Below, one piece after another: positions 14,892 through 24,041 of a DNA stretch of 43,857 nt; the first letter of the stretch is position 1; every line of letters begins with the position of its first letter. A program made the translations under genes and the position numbers. The notes beneath the pieces were generated by a model. It was not told the origin of the DNA. It ran no database searches and saw only the letters and a program-made list of their open reading frames with translations. The stretch is from Thermoplasmata archaeon (GTDB taxonomy: Archaea; Thermoplasmatota; Thermoplasmata; UBA10834), in assembly GCA_029864565.1 (NCBI GenBank), contig JAOTTD010000015.1:1-43857 (forward strand), written 5' to 3'.

Positions 14892-15279
14892 CCGCCGTTC
14901 CCCCAGCATCGAACACGCCGTAAAGGGTTACGGAAGGCTCCGGTTCCGGTGAGGCTCCTCCGAGCACGAATCCCGCGATGAGAGCTATGGCAGATGCCAC
15001 GGTCGTGCCGAATATCGTGAATCTCGTCTTGGCTGAGAACGCTTTGTAGTTGAACATCGAGGAGGCTGCGGCAACGTACGGATACGAACTCGTCGGGGCC
15101 ACCTCGGGTCGGGCAAGTCCGCCTGCGGTCGCGAATCCTGCTACGAACGACAGCAGCGGCATGAGCAGGCCGAAAGTCCTCGTGAGGAGCTTCCTTCGGA
15201 AGGTTGCCTTCCGGAGTCTGTCCATATCCTCTTCGCAGATGCCCAGACCTGCCCTCGCATCCTCCAGCTTCGCCGACAT
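14881..15279 (-). CDS. Small three-segment membrane protein, paralogue 1 of 3
   Basis: A 132-residue protein, first of the tandem set. The start is placed at ATG 15279 because a TATA box (TTATATGC on the minus strand) sits 25-30 bases upstream, which fits a leaderless transcript; an in-frame TTG at 15339 would lie upstream of that box. N-terminal amphipathic region with M-D-R-L-R-K-A-T-F-R-R-K, first hydrophobic segment (about 36-54, L-L-M-P-L-L-S-F-V-A-G), loop with A-P-T-S-S-Y-P-Y-V-A-A-A, basic inner loop with K-A-F-S-A-K-T-R, third segment and tail with S-V-T-L-Y-G-V-F followed by a Gly/Ala extension. Its tail is the most divergent (YGVF rather than YGxY). Paralogy to the next two genes is clear from the shared order of segments and motifs. 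Confidence 0.8.
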   Translation of the reverse strand: MSAKLEDARAGLGICEEDMDRLRKATFRRKLLTRTFGLLMPLLSFVAGFATAGGLARPEVAPTSSYPYVAAASSMFNYKAFSAKTRFTIFGTTVASAIALIAGFVLGGASPEPEPSVTLYGVFDAGGTADAR

Positions 15280-15302
15280 CACCTGTTCAATAATATCGAG
15301 CG

Positions 15303-15312
15303 CATATAATCG
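15303..15312 (-). promoter_or_regulatory. TATA box of the radical SAM / membrane-protein operon
   Basis: On the minus strand the sequence reads CGATTATATG, 24-33 bases before the ATG at 15279. It lies just downstream of the methyltransferase-TPR gene end, so the four genes to 13066 have their own promoter even if read-through also occurs. Confidence 0.55.
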
Positions 15313-15352
15313 TTTGCTTGGCGTTGACTCAGGCGTCAATGATGCTGGACAT

Positions 15353-16639
15353 TCACTCAGACACGGGGCCGTACTGGATCTCCTTCTCTCGGCCGTTCTT
15401 CGCCAGTTTTGCCTCCTTCGATATCCTCCTCTCGAAGCGGCGATCGGATGTCAGTTTTAGCGTCTCGTGGTACCGGGCGTTGACCTTCTCGAGGCCGCAT
15501 CCGTCTGCCAGCTCCAATCTCGCAAGATTCCATGAGGCAAGCGGGTCTCCTGGGTTGGTGCGCGCGGCCTGTTCTATCAGGCTCCTTGCGTGATGAAGTT
15601 CCCCGCGAGAAAACTCCTTGATCCCGCGATTCAGCCAGGTCTTCGCCTGCAACAGCACCAGGTCGAGATCCAATATGGCTATCTCGCGTGGGTCGAGACC
15701 CAACAAGTATGAGAGGTTCTCCCCTTTCTTGGCGTCCCGTCGAAGCTCCGCTGCGATGTCGGATTCCAGGGTGGCCATGAACTTCTCGAAATAGGCTGCG
15801 ACGGGCAGGCCTCTTCTCCCCTGACTCCAAAGGGTGAACGCTTTCTTGTGAATCTCCCCGTCTCTCAGTCCTTTAAGCTTTGACTCGACCGAATCAAGAT
15901 TCTGAATGCCATCCGTGTGCGTGGTCCTGATGGTCTTCACGGCCGCCAACGCAACTCTGGGGCTGACGGCCGCGGCCTTTGACAACAGCTTCACCATGCT
16001 ATCTTGATTGAGCATTCCAGAAGGCGGTAGTTCAGTCAAGACTCTACGGAGATGCTTCTCGAGCGGCAGCATGACATATGAGTCGAAATCGCCTAGCTCT
16101 CGACACAGGTTGAGTCTGAATGCAGAGATGAAGTCCGCTCGCGCGTCTCCGTCGTCTGGTTTGACGCACTCTATTCGCATTCCAGGCTCATACGTATGAG
16201 TCTCGGGATCGCGCTGTTCAACCCTGCGGAACCCGCACTCTTCTAGAAGGTGGCGCGCAAGATCATACGAGAAACCTGTCTTATGCGCCATGCCTGGGCT
16301 ATCGACCCCGTAAATCCATTGGAGCATCCGATATTGTGTGTCTATGTCCGAGCGACCGAACTTCTTCAGGGTCGTCAGCAGGTCCGGAGTCTCCAAGACG
16401 AGTGCACCGCCGTTCCGGAGCAGACGATACCATTCGGAAAGGACGTACCTGCAGCTCACATAATCGAAATGTTCGAGCAGATGGAACGTCTCTATGCGGT
16501 CGACCGATTTCGTCTTAAACGGCAGCCGTCTAGCGTCGCCTAAAACATCCGCCAGCTTGCCGTCAAACATGTCCACATTGACGAACCCCGGCTTATAGGT
16601 GCTGCCACAGCCGAGATGCAACCTAATTTCACCGGTCAT
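15353..16639 (-). CDS. SAM-dependent methyltransferase with C-terminal TPR-like region
   Basis: A 428-residue protein. Residues 1-165 are a class I methyltransferase: motif I is L-H-L-G-C-G-S at 7-13, followed by G-F-V-N-V-D near 18-23, then D-V-L-G-D-A-R-R-L-P-F and H-L-L-E-H-F near 53-58, the Methyltransf_11-type arrangement seen in enzymes near glycan and cell-surface genes. The C-terminal half is helical and ends with a TPR-like stretch (L-I-E-Q-A-A-R-T-N-P-G-D-P-L-A-S-W-N-L-A, about 360-385). Substrate unknown. It lies 39 bases after hutU and 73 bases before the first membrane paralogue; its own TATA box is not evident, so it may be transcribed from the hutU promoter. A link to the downstream radical SAM locus is possible but not shown. 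Confidence 0.8.
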   Translation of the reverse strand: MTGEIRLHLGCGSTYKPGFVNVDMFDGKLADVLGDARRLPFKTKSVDRIETFHLLEHFDYVSCRYVLSEWYRLLRNGGALVLETPDLLTTLKKFGRSDIDTQYRMLQWIYGVDSPGMAHKTGFSYDLARHLLEECGFRRVEQRDPETHTYEPGMRIECVKPDDGDARADFISAFRLNLCRELGDFDSYVMLPLEKHLRRVLTELPPSGMLNQDSMVKLLSKAAAVSPRVALAAVKTIRTTHTDGIQNLDSVESKLKGLRDGEIHKKAFTLWSQGRRGLPVAAYFEKFMATLESDIAAELRRDAKKGENLSYLLGLDPREIAILDLDLVLLQAKTWLNRGIKEFSRGELHHARSLIEQAARTNPGDPLASWNLARLELADGCGLEKVNARYHETLKLTSDRRFERRISKEAKLAKNGREKEIQYGPVSE

Positions 16640-16678
16640 CTTCGAACACCAAACACGAACGGTCGTCTCCCCGCTTCC

Positions 16679-18319
16679 TCACTTCAGCATCGGGATTCTC
16701 ACGCCTCTTTGTCTGGCCACTTTCACCGCTTCGCGGTATCCAGCATCGGCATGCCTGAGTATTCCCATGCCGGGGTCTGTGGTGAGAACCCTCTCAAGTC
16801 TCTCCTCCGCCTCCTTCGTCCCGTCGGCTATCACAAGGAGCCCTGCATGAGTCGAATATCCGATGCCGACGCCTCCACCATTGTGAATCGCCACCAGGTC
16901 CGCTCCGGCAGCCGTGTTGACCAACGCGTTCAGCAACGGCCAATCGGCGATGGCATCACTGTCGTCCCGCATCCCCTCAGTCTCCCTGTTCGGAGAGGCG
17001 ACCGAGCCGCAGTCAAGATGGTCCCGCGTGATGACGATTGGGCCGCTCAGCTCGCCGCTGTCGACCATGCGATTGATGATCCTGCCGAACTTCGCCCTCT
17101 CGCCGAATCCGAGCCAGCAGACTCGTGCAGGCAGTCCCTCGAACGGCACCTTCTCCTGCGCCAGCCGTATCCAGTCGACCAGCTGTCGGTTGTCATTGAA
17201 CTCCTTAACGATAACTTCGTCAGTCTTCAGTATGTCGTTGGGGTCGCCCGATACCGCGACCCATCTGAACGGCCCGCGCCCTTCGCAGAACATCGGGCGT
17301 ATGTACAGCGGTACGAACCCTTGAAACGAAAACGCGTCCTCGACACCTCCCTTGACGGCCTGGGCTCGGATGTTGTTTCCATAGTCGAAGACAACCGAGC
17401 CTTTCGCTTTGAATGACAACATAGCTCTCACATGGAGTGCTATGCTTTCGATGGCCCTCTTTCGGTAGTCTTCAGGGTCGCTCTTCCGGAGAGCTGCCGC
17501 CTCATCTACATTCAATCCTCTCGGTATGTATCCTCCGAGTTCGTCGTGTGCAGATGTCTGGTCCGTGACGACATCCGGAACCACGCCCTTCTCGGCCAGC
17601 GCCGGATGTGTCTCCGCACAGTTGCCCAGGAGCCCGATCGAGAGCGGCCTGCCCTCGCCTTTTGCGTCGCTGGCCATCTTCACGGCCTCACCCAAGTCAT
17701 CGATCATCAGGTCGCAGTATCCGATGTCTACTCTGCGCTGTATGCGCCTGACATCGCATTCTACCGCTATGCAGACGCCATCGTTCATGGTGACTGCCAG
17801 CGGTTGAGCGCCACCCATGCCCCCCAGTCCACCGGTCAGCACGAGTCTACCCTTGAGCGTCCCGTCGAAGCTACTCCGGGCGCAAGCGGCGAAAGTCTCG
17901 TATGTACCCTGAAGTATCCCCTGTGTGCCGATGTACGCCCATCCACCCGCGGTCATCTGGCCATACATAATCAGGCCCTTGGCCTCGAGCTCGTGAAATG
18001 TCTCCCAGTTGGACCATCTCGGGACCAGGTGTGTATTGGCTATCAGCACTCTGGGCGCGAGCTTGTGCGTCTTGAACACGCCGACCGGCTTTCCGGACTG
18101 GACCAGCAGAGTCTCATCCCCCTCCAGCACTCTGAGGGCGGAGACTATGGCGTCATAGCATTCCCAGTTCCTGGCAGCCTTTCCAGTTCCTCCGTATATG
18201 ATAAGTTCCTCGGGTCTCTCAGCGTTCTCCAGATTGTTCTGCAGCATCCTGAGAATCGCCTCCTGCCTCCACCCCTTGCAGGTCAGCTCCTTCCCACGCG
18301 CTGCCCTTACGTCTCTCAT
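16679..18319 (-). CDS. hutU: Urocanate hydratase
   Basis: A 546-residue protein of normal family length (about 550). It adds water to urocanate to give imidazolonepropionate, the second step of histidine degradation, using tightly bound NAD+ as an electrophile. Family signatures are clear: the opening [14 protein letters not shown], then [17 protein letters not shown] near 125-140, [13 protein letters not shown] near 161-173 (NAD site), and the C-terminal [13 protein letters not shown] containing the conserved Cys. No hutH, hutI or formiminoglutamate gene lies in the window, so the rest of the pathway must be elsewhere or absent. Histidine use is known in Thermoplasma relatives. Divergent from the NOG1 gene. 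Confidence 0.95.
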   Translation of the reverse strand: MRDVRAARGKELTCKGWRQEAILRMLQNNLENAERPEELIIYGGTGKAARNWECYDAIVSALRVLEGDETLLVQSGKPVGVFKTHKLAPRVLIANTHLVPRWSNWETFHELEAKGLIMYGQMTAGGWAYIGTQGILQGTYETFAACARSSFDGTLKGRLVLTGGLGGMGGAQPLAVTMNDGVCIAVECDVRRIQRRVDIGYCDLMIDDLGEAVKMASDAKGEGRPLSIGLLGNCAETHPALAEKGVVPDVVTDQTSAHDELGGYIPRGLNVDEAAALRKSDPEDYRKRAIESIALHVRAMLSFKAKGSVVFDYGNNIRAQAVKGGVEDAFSFQGFVPLYIRPMFCEGRGPFRWVAVSGDPNDILKTDEVIVKEFNDNRQLVDWIRLAQEKVPFEGLPARVCWLGFGERAKFGRIINRMVDSGELSGPIVITRDHLDCGSVASPNRETEGMRDDSDAIADWPLLNALVNTAAGADLVAIHNGGGVGIGYSTHAGLLVIADGTKEAEERLERVLTTDPGMGILRHADAGYREAVKVARQRGVRIPMLK

Positions 18320-18386
18320 CGCTCTCGACGTACAAGAGACGGATATTGCGATATGAGGCTTTTGGATGCTCCGTAGAGAGCGAGGC

Positions 18387-18393
18387 TTTATCT
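18387..18393 (+). promoter_or_regulatory. TATA box of the NOG1 gene
   Basis: TTTATCT lies 28-34 bases before the ATG at 18421, predicting a transcript start within about 10 bases of that codon. It is the main reason for choosing 18421 over the in-frame ATGs at 18406 and 18346. Confidence 0.5.
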
Positions 18394-18420
18394 CATGTAC
18401 GCCGCATGAGGACCGAGAAT

Positions 18421-19395
18421 ATGCTTAAGATCCCTACAATACTCACCGCCGACGAGGTGCTGGACAAGGCATTCAGGAAGGCCTCGAAGACGGATTATCA
18501 GGGCCTTACCAGGATCGATACTGTCCGCGAGACGAATATTTCGAAGGTCCGGTCGGCCAGCGATGTCATCGCATCGACTCTTGGCAAGTACGTGAAGGCG
18601 TTCCCGAGCATTGAGCGTCTCAGCCCGTTCTACGCCGCACTTATCGATGTGACGATCGGCAAGGACAAGCTCAAGAAATCCTTGGGCGCGATAGACTGGT
18701 GCCGTGGCGCCGTCGCTCGCATATCTCGAGATGCGATAAGGAGCATCGCGAAAGCTCGTTCGATCGACGCCATTGACACCTCCAGGAGGGCAGCCTATGG
18801 CAGGATATCGTCCATCGTGAAACAGATAGACAAGGAGCTCAAGTTCGTGGCTATCGCAAGGAACACGATCAGGAAGTTCCCTACGGTCGACGTTTCAATC
18901 CCGACTATTGTGATAGCAGGGGCACCAAATGTGGGCAAAAGCCAAATCGTGGGGCAAATATCGACAGGCAAGCCCAGGGTAGCCGTCTATCCGTTCACCA
19001 CGCAGGAGATATCCCTGGGCGTTTTCGAGCGGAAGTACCTCAGATATCAGGTGATCGACACGCCTGGCCTGCTGGATCGCCCGCTAGAGGAGAGGAACAC
19101 CATGGAGCTCAGAGCGGTCCTCGCATTGAAGCACCTGGCAGACGCGATAGTATTTGTCATCGACCCGAGCGAGACCTGCGGATACACCTTGGAGCAGCAG
19201 GAACATCTGCTGGAATCGCTGCGTGGCGAGTTCGGCTCGACGCCGATGATAGTCGTGGAGAACAAAGCGGATCTCGTGCGGTCCAAATCCGACCGGTTGA
19301 AGATGTCTGCGGTCGCTGGAGAAGGCCTCCCTGAGCTCATCGGTGAGCTCGTGGGAAGGCTCGCCGGGAGTCAGAAGCATCAGCAACGCTTATAG
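18421..19395 (+). CDS. NOG1-family GTPase
   Basis: A 324-residue protein of the archaeal NOG1 type (Obg/TRAFAC GTPase), which in eukaryotes acts in 60S ribosome assembly. The N-terminal helical domain (about 1-155) opens with [15 protein letters not shown], the family hallmark. GTPase motifs follow: G1 G-A-P-N-V-G-K-S (about 163-170), G3 D-T-P-G-L-L-D-R-P, and G4 N-K-A-D; the E-R-N element after G3 is also typical of NOG1. The C-terminal extension of eukaryotic NOG1 is absent, as usual in archaea. Likely cytosolic ribosome-biogenesis factor. The start is the ATG at 18421. The gene runs in the same direction as the DP2 gene, 127 bases upstream of its start. Confidence 0.9.
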   Translation: MLKIPTILTADEVLDKAFRKASKTDYQGLTRIDTVRETNISKVRSASDVIASTLGKYVKAFPSIERLSPFYAALIDVTIGKDKLKKSLGAIDWCRGAVARISRDAIRSIAKARSIDAIDTSRRAAYGRISSIVKQIDKELKFVAIARNTIRKFPTVDVSIPTIVIAGAPNVGKSQIVGQISTGKPRVAVYPFTTQEISLGVFERKYLRYQVIDTPGLLDRPLEERNTMELRAVLALKHLADAIVFVIDPSETCGYTLEQQEHLLESLRGEFGSTPMIVVENKADLVRSKSDRLKMSAVAGEGLPELIGELVGRLAGSQKHQQRL

Positions 19396-19522
19396 CGCGA
19401 AGCGGCGATTCGCTCCTGGGATTGCACCTAGAGCCTGGGCTGCAGCGGGGATGGGACGAGTTCTCCGAACCCGCCAGCGTGCATGGGGGCGAGGCATGAA
19501 GGGTGTCGTATGCAGTGAGTCC

Positions 19523-22500
19523 ATGGAGAAATACTTCTCTACGCTTCAAAGTCAGGTAGACCGCTGCTACGACATAGCCAGACGAGCACGTATGAAGGGA
19601 TTAGACCCCGAGCTTGATGTGGAGATCCCCCAGGCGCCCGACCTCGCGGCGAGGGTGGAGAAGCTGCTTTTCGAATGGGAGGTCGGCGGCGTCGCCGCGA
19701 GGATCAGAGAGTTCAGCGAGTCGCACAACAGAGAAGAAGTCTCCTTGCTGATAGCAAAGGAATACGCTCGACTGCCGGCGCGGTCGCCAGAGTTCGCAAT
19801 CGAACGCGCTATCAGGCTGGGGCTCGCAGTCCTTACCGAAGGGATACTGGTCGCTCCCCTGGAGGGGATCGCCAGCGTATCGATAAACAGGAACCATGAC
19901 GGCTCTGATTATCTGACGGTCTACTTCGCAGGCCCCATAAGATCCGCCGGCGGGACCGGGCAGGCTATGAGTGTGCTGATCGCGGATGTCGTCCGCAGGG
20001 AGGTCGGCCTGGGGAGGTACGCCCCATCAGGGCAGGAAGTCCTGAGGCTGAAGGAGGAGATCCCTCTCTACAAATCGTGTCAACATCTTCAGTACACCCC
20101 ATCCAACGAGGAGATCGAGATAATGGCCAGCAACGTCCCGGTGTGCGTCGACGGGGAGGGCACCGAGGACGCCGAGATATCCGGCTTCAGGGACCTCCCG
20201 AGGGTAGCCACGAACCGGGTAAGGGGAGGCGCGTGCCTGGTAATCGCCGAGGGCCTGTGTCTGAAGGCGCCCAAGCTGCAGAAACACGTGAAGCGACTCG
20301 GCATAGACGGCTGGGAGTTCATCGACGATTTCATCAACCTCAAGAGCAAAGGACAGGAGGACGGGACTACGGAGATCTCGCCAAACATGAGGTTCCTCAA
20401 GGACATGCTCGCGGGAAGGCCCGTCCTCGCGTATCCGTCGAGAATCGGTGGTTTCAGACTGAGATATGGCCGGACCAGGGCAACGGGGCTCGCGGCGCTC
20501 GCGTTGAACCCAGCCACGATGACGCTCCTGGACGACTTCGTCGCAATAGGCACGCAGATCAAGATTGAGCGTCCTGGGAAGGCTGGGGCGATAACGCCGT
20601 GCGACTCGATTGAGGGCCCGATGGCGTTGCTGGACAACGGCGATCTGGTACAGACACAGACCGTCTCAGAAGCGATGGACATCCGAGGCCGCGTGAAAGA
20701 AATAGTCGATGTCGGTGAGATACTCATCCCATACGGGGAGTTCGTCGAGAACAATCATCTTCTCATGCCCGCTGGGTTCACGCTCGAGTGGTATGGGGAG
20801 GAGCTCAGAGAAAAGAGTGCCTCCCCTCCAGCCGATTGGAGAAACCCATCATTCGACAGGGCTCTCAAGATGTGCCATGAGTTTAAGATGCCACTTCACC
20901 CGAACTACAATCTATTCTGGTTCGACCTCACGACGGAAGAGATCCTGTCTCTCAGAAACCTCTTGGCGAATTCGGCGGCGATGGACGACGGGGTAATCGT
21001 AATCTCTGCCAATAGCGCGTGCAAAGCCCTGCTTGAGCGGCTCGGGGCACTTCACAGCGTTCGAGACGACGCCATCCGCGTGGATGCGTGGGCTAAGCCG
21101 CTCATGCTGGGATTGGGGCTTGAGACGGACGGTCAGAAGGTCCTTCTCCGCGAGGTCCAGATCCCGGAGACGGCCAACCCTATGGAGCTGGTGTCATCCC
21201 TGTCCGGCGTGGAGATCCGTGCGCGGGCCATCACGAGGATAGGTGCGAGGGTCGCCCGACCAGAGAAGGCGAGGGAGAGGCGGATGAAGCCGCCACCTCA
21301 CTGTCTGTTCCCGGTGGGTTCCCACGGTGGAGCTCAGCGGCTGGTAAACGAGGCGGCCAACGCGGGCACCATAAAGACAATCTTGGGGGAGCGGTCCTGT
21401 CCCATGTGTGGTAAGACGACCTTCTCCTGCAAGTGCCAATGCGGCGCCCACACGGTGTTCACAGGCAAGGTCGCTCCCCAGAACATCCCAATCGGCGATA
21501 TGTTTCAGTCCGTCATCGAGCTGATGAACGGCAAGATTACAGAAGTCAAAGGCGTCCAGGGGATGATATCGAAGAGCAAGACACCCGAGGCGATCGAGAA
21601 GGGCGTGTTGAGGTCTAGGAACGGCGTCTTCGTGTTCAAGGATGGTACGATCAGGGTGGACGCGACGGATGTGCCACTGACTCATTTCAAGCCGTCTGAG
21701 GTCGGAATCGATGTCGCCACCGCGAAGTCGCTTGGCTACGAGAAGACGTCGTCCGGAAATGATCTCGAGTCACCCGGCGACCTACTTGAGCTGAAGGTTC
21801 AGGATGTCATCATACCCGATTCATGCGTGGAGTATCTCATATCCGTCTCGAAGTTCGTGGACGAGCTGCTGGTGAAGTTCTACGGTCTCGAGCCGTTCTA
21901 CAGGATCAGAACCAGGCAAGATATGATTGGCCATCTGGTTGTCGGCCTCGCTCCGCACACATCGGGGGGTGTGCTGTCAAGGATCGTAGGCTTCTCCAAG
22001 GCCCACGCTGGCTACGCACACCCGTTCTTCCACGCTGCCAAACGGAGGAACTGCGATGGCGACGAGGATTCGATAATCATGCTCATGGACTGCCTGCTGA
22101 ACTTCTCGAGGTCGTTCCTGCCAGAGCGGCGCGGCGGGCTGATGGACGCTCCGCTCGTGCTGACGACCAAGCTCGACCCAAACGAGATAGATAAGGAGGC
22201 GCACAACATCGACGCGTCGTCCTCATACCCGCTGGAGTTCTACAAGGCGACGCAACGGTACGCCCACCCTAAGGAAGTGGAACCGATCATGGACCTTGTT
22301 GCGGGCAGGATCGGCACAGTGCTTCAGTACGAGGGCCTGCAATGCACGCACAACACGGCGGACATCTCGGAGGGGCCCGTGTCATCGGCATACACAGCGC
22401 TGGAATCCATGTACGACAAGCTCGAAGCGCAGATAGCCCTGGGCGCGAGGATAAGGGCGGTGGATGTGTCCGATGTCGTCCACAGGATCATAACGAGGCA

Positions 22501-22801
22501 TCTTCTCCCAGACACCCAGGGCAGCCTCAGGAGGTTCACCGGCCAGCAGCTGAGGTGCGCCAAGTGCAATACCAAGTACAGGCGCATGCCGCTAAGGGGC
22601 AGCTGCTATTGCGGCAACAAGTTAACCCTGACGGTGCACGAAGCCGGCGTGTCCAAGTATCTCGAGACGGCGAAGAGGATAGGCAACGCCTACCAAGTCT
22701 CCCAATATACGCTCCAGCGCATTTCTCTGCTGGAGAACTCGATAAACTCGCTGTTCCAATCCGACAAGGCCAAGAACCCGAAGCTGGATGAATTCTTCTG
22801 A
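19523..22801 (+). CDS. polC: DNA polymerase D large subunit DP2
   Basis: A 1092-residue catalytic subunit of the archaeal replicative polymerase PolD. The start M-E-K-Y-F-S matches the family; an in-frame ATG at 19496 is possible, and a longer frame back to 19343 overlaps NOG1 and is rejected. The two-barrel catalytic core contains N843-C-D845-G-D847-E-D, corresponding to the metal-binding NxDxD motif of PolD. Cys clusters for zinc lie at about 626-640 (CPMCG...CKCQCG) and 1012-1030 (CAKC...CYCG). The C-terminus N-P-K-L-D-E-F-F fits a PIP-box-like PCNA-binding motif with N in the Gln position. The length is uninterrupted: no intein, although DP2 is a frequent intein host. The small subunit DP1 is not in the window. 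Confidence 0.97.
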   Translation: MEKYFSTLQSQVDRCYDIARRARMKGLDPELDVEIPQAPDLAARVEKLLFEWEVGGVAARIREFSESHNREEVSLLIAKEYARLPARSPEFAIERAIRLGLAVLTEGILVAPLEGIASVSINRNHDGSDYLTVYFAGPIRSAGGTGQAMSVLIADVVRREVGLGRYAPSGQEVLRLKEEIPLYKSCQHLQYTPSNEEIEIMASNVPVCVDGEGTEDAEISGFRDLPRVATNRVRGGACLVIAEGLCLKAPKLQKHVKRLGIDGWEFIDDFINLKSKGQEDGTTEISPNMRFLKDMLAGRPVLAYPSRIGGFRLRYGRTRATGLAALALNPATMTLLDDFVAIGTQIKIERPGKAGAITPCDSIEGPMALLDNGDLVQTQTVSEAMDIRGRVKEIVDVGEILIPYGEFVENNHLLMPAGFTLEWYGEELREKSASPPADWRNPSFDRALKMCHEFKMPLHPNYNLFWFDLTTEEILSLRNLLANSAAMDDGVIVISANSACKALLERLGALHSVRDDAIRVDAWAKPLMLGLGLETDGQKVLLREVQIPETANPMELVSSLSGVEIRARAITRIGARVARPEKARERRMKPPPHCLFPVGSHGGAQRLVNEAANAGTIKTILGERSCPMCGKTTFSCKCQCGAHTVFTGKVAPQNIPIGDMFQSVIELMNGKITEVKGVQGMISKSKTPEAIEKGVLRSRNGVFVFKDGTIRVDATDVPLTHFKPSEVGIDVATAKSLGYEKTSSGNDLESPGDLLELKVQDVIIPDSCVEYLISVSKFVDELLVKFYGLEPFYRIRTRQDMIGHLVVGLAPHTSGGVLSRIVGFSKAHAGYAHPFFHAAKRRNCDGDEDSIIMLMDCLLNFSRSFLPERRGGLMDAPLVLTTKLDPNEIDKEAHNIDASSSYPLEFYKATQRYAHPKEVEPIMDLVAGRIGTVLQYEGLQCTHNTADISEGPVSSAYTALESMYDKLEAQIALGARIRAVDVSDVVHRIITRHLLPDTQGSLRRFTGQQLRCAKCNTKYRRMPLRGSCYCGNKLTLTVHEAGVSKYLETAKRIGNAYQVSQYTLQRISLLENSINSLFQSDKAKNPKLDEFF

Positions 22802-22807
22802 ATACGC

Positions 22808-23641
22808 TTACTCAAGAGCGGACAGTTGATTCCTCAGGTGCTCGAATCGCTCCTCGAGTATGCTCAGTCCCTTGAGCAGTATGTCCTTCGCATCCATTGA
22901 ACCGTCCGTCTCGAACCTGAACACGAGTTTAGAGGGGTCGCCTGTCACCTTGATGGCGTCTACTTCGCACATTTCGACGCATGAATTGCATAGGTTGCAC
23001 TTCTCTGGATGCTTCGCGACGAGCTTCCGTCCGTCCTTGGCGAGGACATCCTTCGGGCAGATGTCGACGCAAGAGCATCCCGGGTCGCACTTGGCGGTGT
23101 CGATCTCTATTTTCGCGGAGTACCTGTAACCCGCTCCCACGGTCGCCTGCCACTTCGCGTGGTTCTTGCCGGTGCCAAGCTCAGCGGTGGCGTACACCAG
23201 GAGCGCCTGGTCCTCCGCCAGCTTAACGATGGGTATTAGGTCGTCCTTGATCCTGAACTGCTCGCTTCCCAGAGGCTCGAGGTCGCCGGAGTAGACCGTG
23301 CACGGCCCCTTCTTGTTCAGCGAGTACATGATTGTGCATGATGGGCAGCCCTCGCCGCCACATGAACACTTGCTTCTGTAGTTGTAATTCTCAAGGTCGG
23401 TCGGGACGGGAACCAGTGACAATCTGTGAGAGACTATCTCGTCAAACAGTGGCGAGATGCTCTCATATGCCTTGCTGTCATCGTCCATGATTGGGCCGAG
23501 GTGGAATTCGACATTGTCTATCGCCATCTTGGGCACGTCCGCGACGATGGTTCTGCGTATGGCGTTGGCAAAAGTCGGGTTGGTGTCGCTTATGACTAAC
23601 TCCGCCTTTGTAGGCGTCATCTCCAGCACATCGATCTTCAT
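22808..23641 (-). CDS. rpoD: DNA-directed RNA polymerase subunit D (Rpo3)
   Basis: A 277-residue archaeal homologue of RpoA/Rpb3, which dimerises with subunit L to nucleate polymerase assembly. The opening M-T-P-T-K-A-E-L-V-I-S-D-T-N-P-T-F-A-N-A and I-R-R-T are typical of the dimerisation domain. An inserted Cys cluster (C92, C94, C99, C102) is followed by a ferredoxin-like domain with two Cys sets: C185-x3-C189-x-C191-x3-C195-P and C215-x2-C218-x2-C221-x3-C225. The second is a standard [4Fe-4S] motif; the first has altered spacing. Iron-sulfur clusters in subunit D are known in a subset of archaea. Last gene of the S13-S4-S11-RpoD cluster, 11 bases after rps11; the usual downstream L18e-L13-S9 genes are missing here. 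Confidence 0.96.
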   Translation of the reverse strand: MKIDVLEMTPTKAELVISDTNPTFANAIRRTIVADVPKMAIDNVEFHLGPIMDDDSKAYESISPLFDEIVSHRLSLVPVPTDLENYNYRSKCSCGGEGCPSCTIMYSLNKKGPCTVYSGDLEPLGSEQFRIKDDLIPIVKLAEDQALLVYATAELGTGKNHAKWQATVGAGYRYSAKIEIDTAKCDPGCSCVDICPKDVLAKDGRKLVAKHPEKCNLCNSCVEMCEVDAIKVTGDPSKLVFRFETDGSMDAKDILLKGLSILEERFEHLRNQLSALE

Positions 23642-23652
23642 CGGTGATCACT

Positions 23653-24036
23653 CTACACTCTGCGTCCTCTGCGGCCGCCCTTCTTCTTGGTGCCGTCGTG
23701 CGGAACCGGAGTCACATCCTCGATTCTGCCTATTCTGAGACCGGCCCTCGCCAGGCCTCTGATTGCCGCCTGCGCCCCCGGGCCAGGCGAGACCGACTTG
23801 TTCCCCCCCGGCGCGCGGACCCTAACGTGAATCGAGTCTATGCCCTTCTCCTTCGCTATCTCTGCCACCTTCTCAGCAGCCCTCATGGCCGCATACGGTG
23901 ACGCCTCGTCCTTGGCTTGTTTGACGACCATGCCACCGGTGGCTTTCGTGATTGTCTCTGCCCCGGTGATGTCTGTCACCGTGATGACTATGTTGTTGTA
24001 GCTGGCGTAAATGTGTGCGATGCCCCATCTGACCAT
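23653..24036 (-). CDS. rps11: 30S ribosomal protein S11
   Basis: A 127-residue uS11 of the archaeal type, an rRNA-binding protein of the small-subunit platform. Diagnostic segments are [19 protein letters not shown], the [17 protein letters not shown] block and the basic tail [11 protein letters not shown]. The start is taken as ATG 24036, giving M-V-R-W-G, because GGAG sits 8-9 bases before it; an in-frame GTG at 24045 is immediately next to the GGAG and less likely. The gene follows rps4 with a five-base gap. Confidence 0.96.
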   Translation of the reverse strand: MVRWGIAHIYASYNNIVITVTDITGAETITKATGGMVVKQAKDEASPYAAMRAAEKVAEIAKEKGIDSIHVRVRAPGGNKSVSPGPGAQAAIRGLARAGLRIGRIEDVTPVPHDGTKKKGGRRGRRV

Positions 24037-24041
24037 TCGAA

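Noticed and set aside
14108-15279. Three small membrane proteins considered as parts of a transporter or holin/toxin set
   Set aside because: They lack transporter signatures and are too similar in plan yet divergent outside SYPY and YG; adjacency to a SPASM enzyme fits a substrate role better, though not proven.
17432-18376. 314-codon open frame on the plus strand
   Set aside because: Antisense to hutU, which has full family identity; no protein features of its own.
19523-22801. Possible intein in DP2
   Set aside because: The protein is 1092 residues, the catalytic NCDGDED motif and flanks are uninterrupted, and no intein splicing or endonuclease motif appears.
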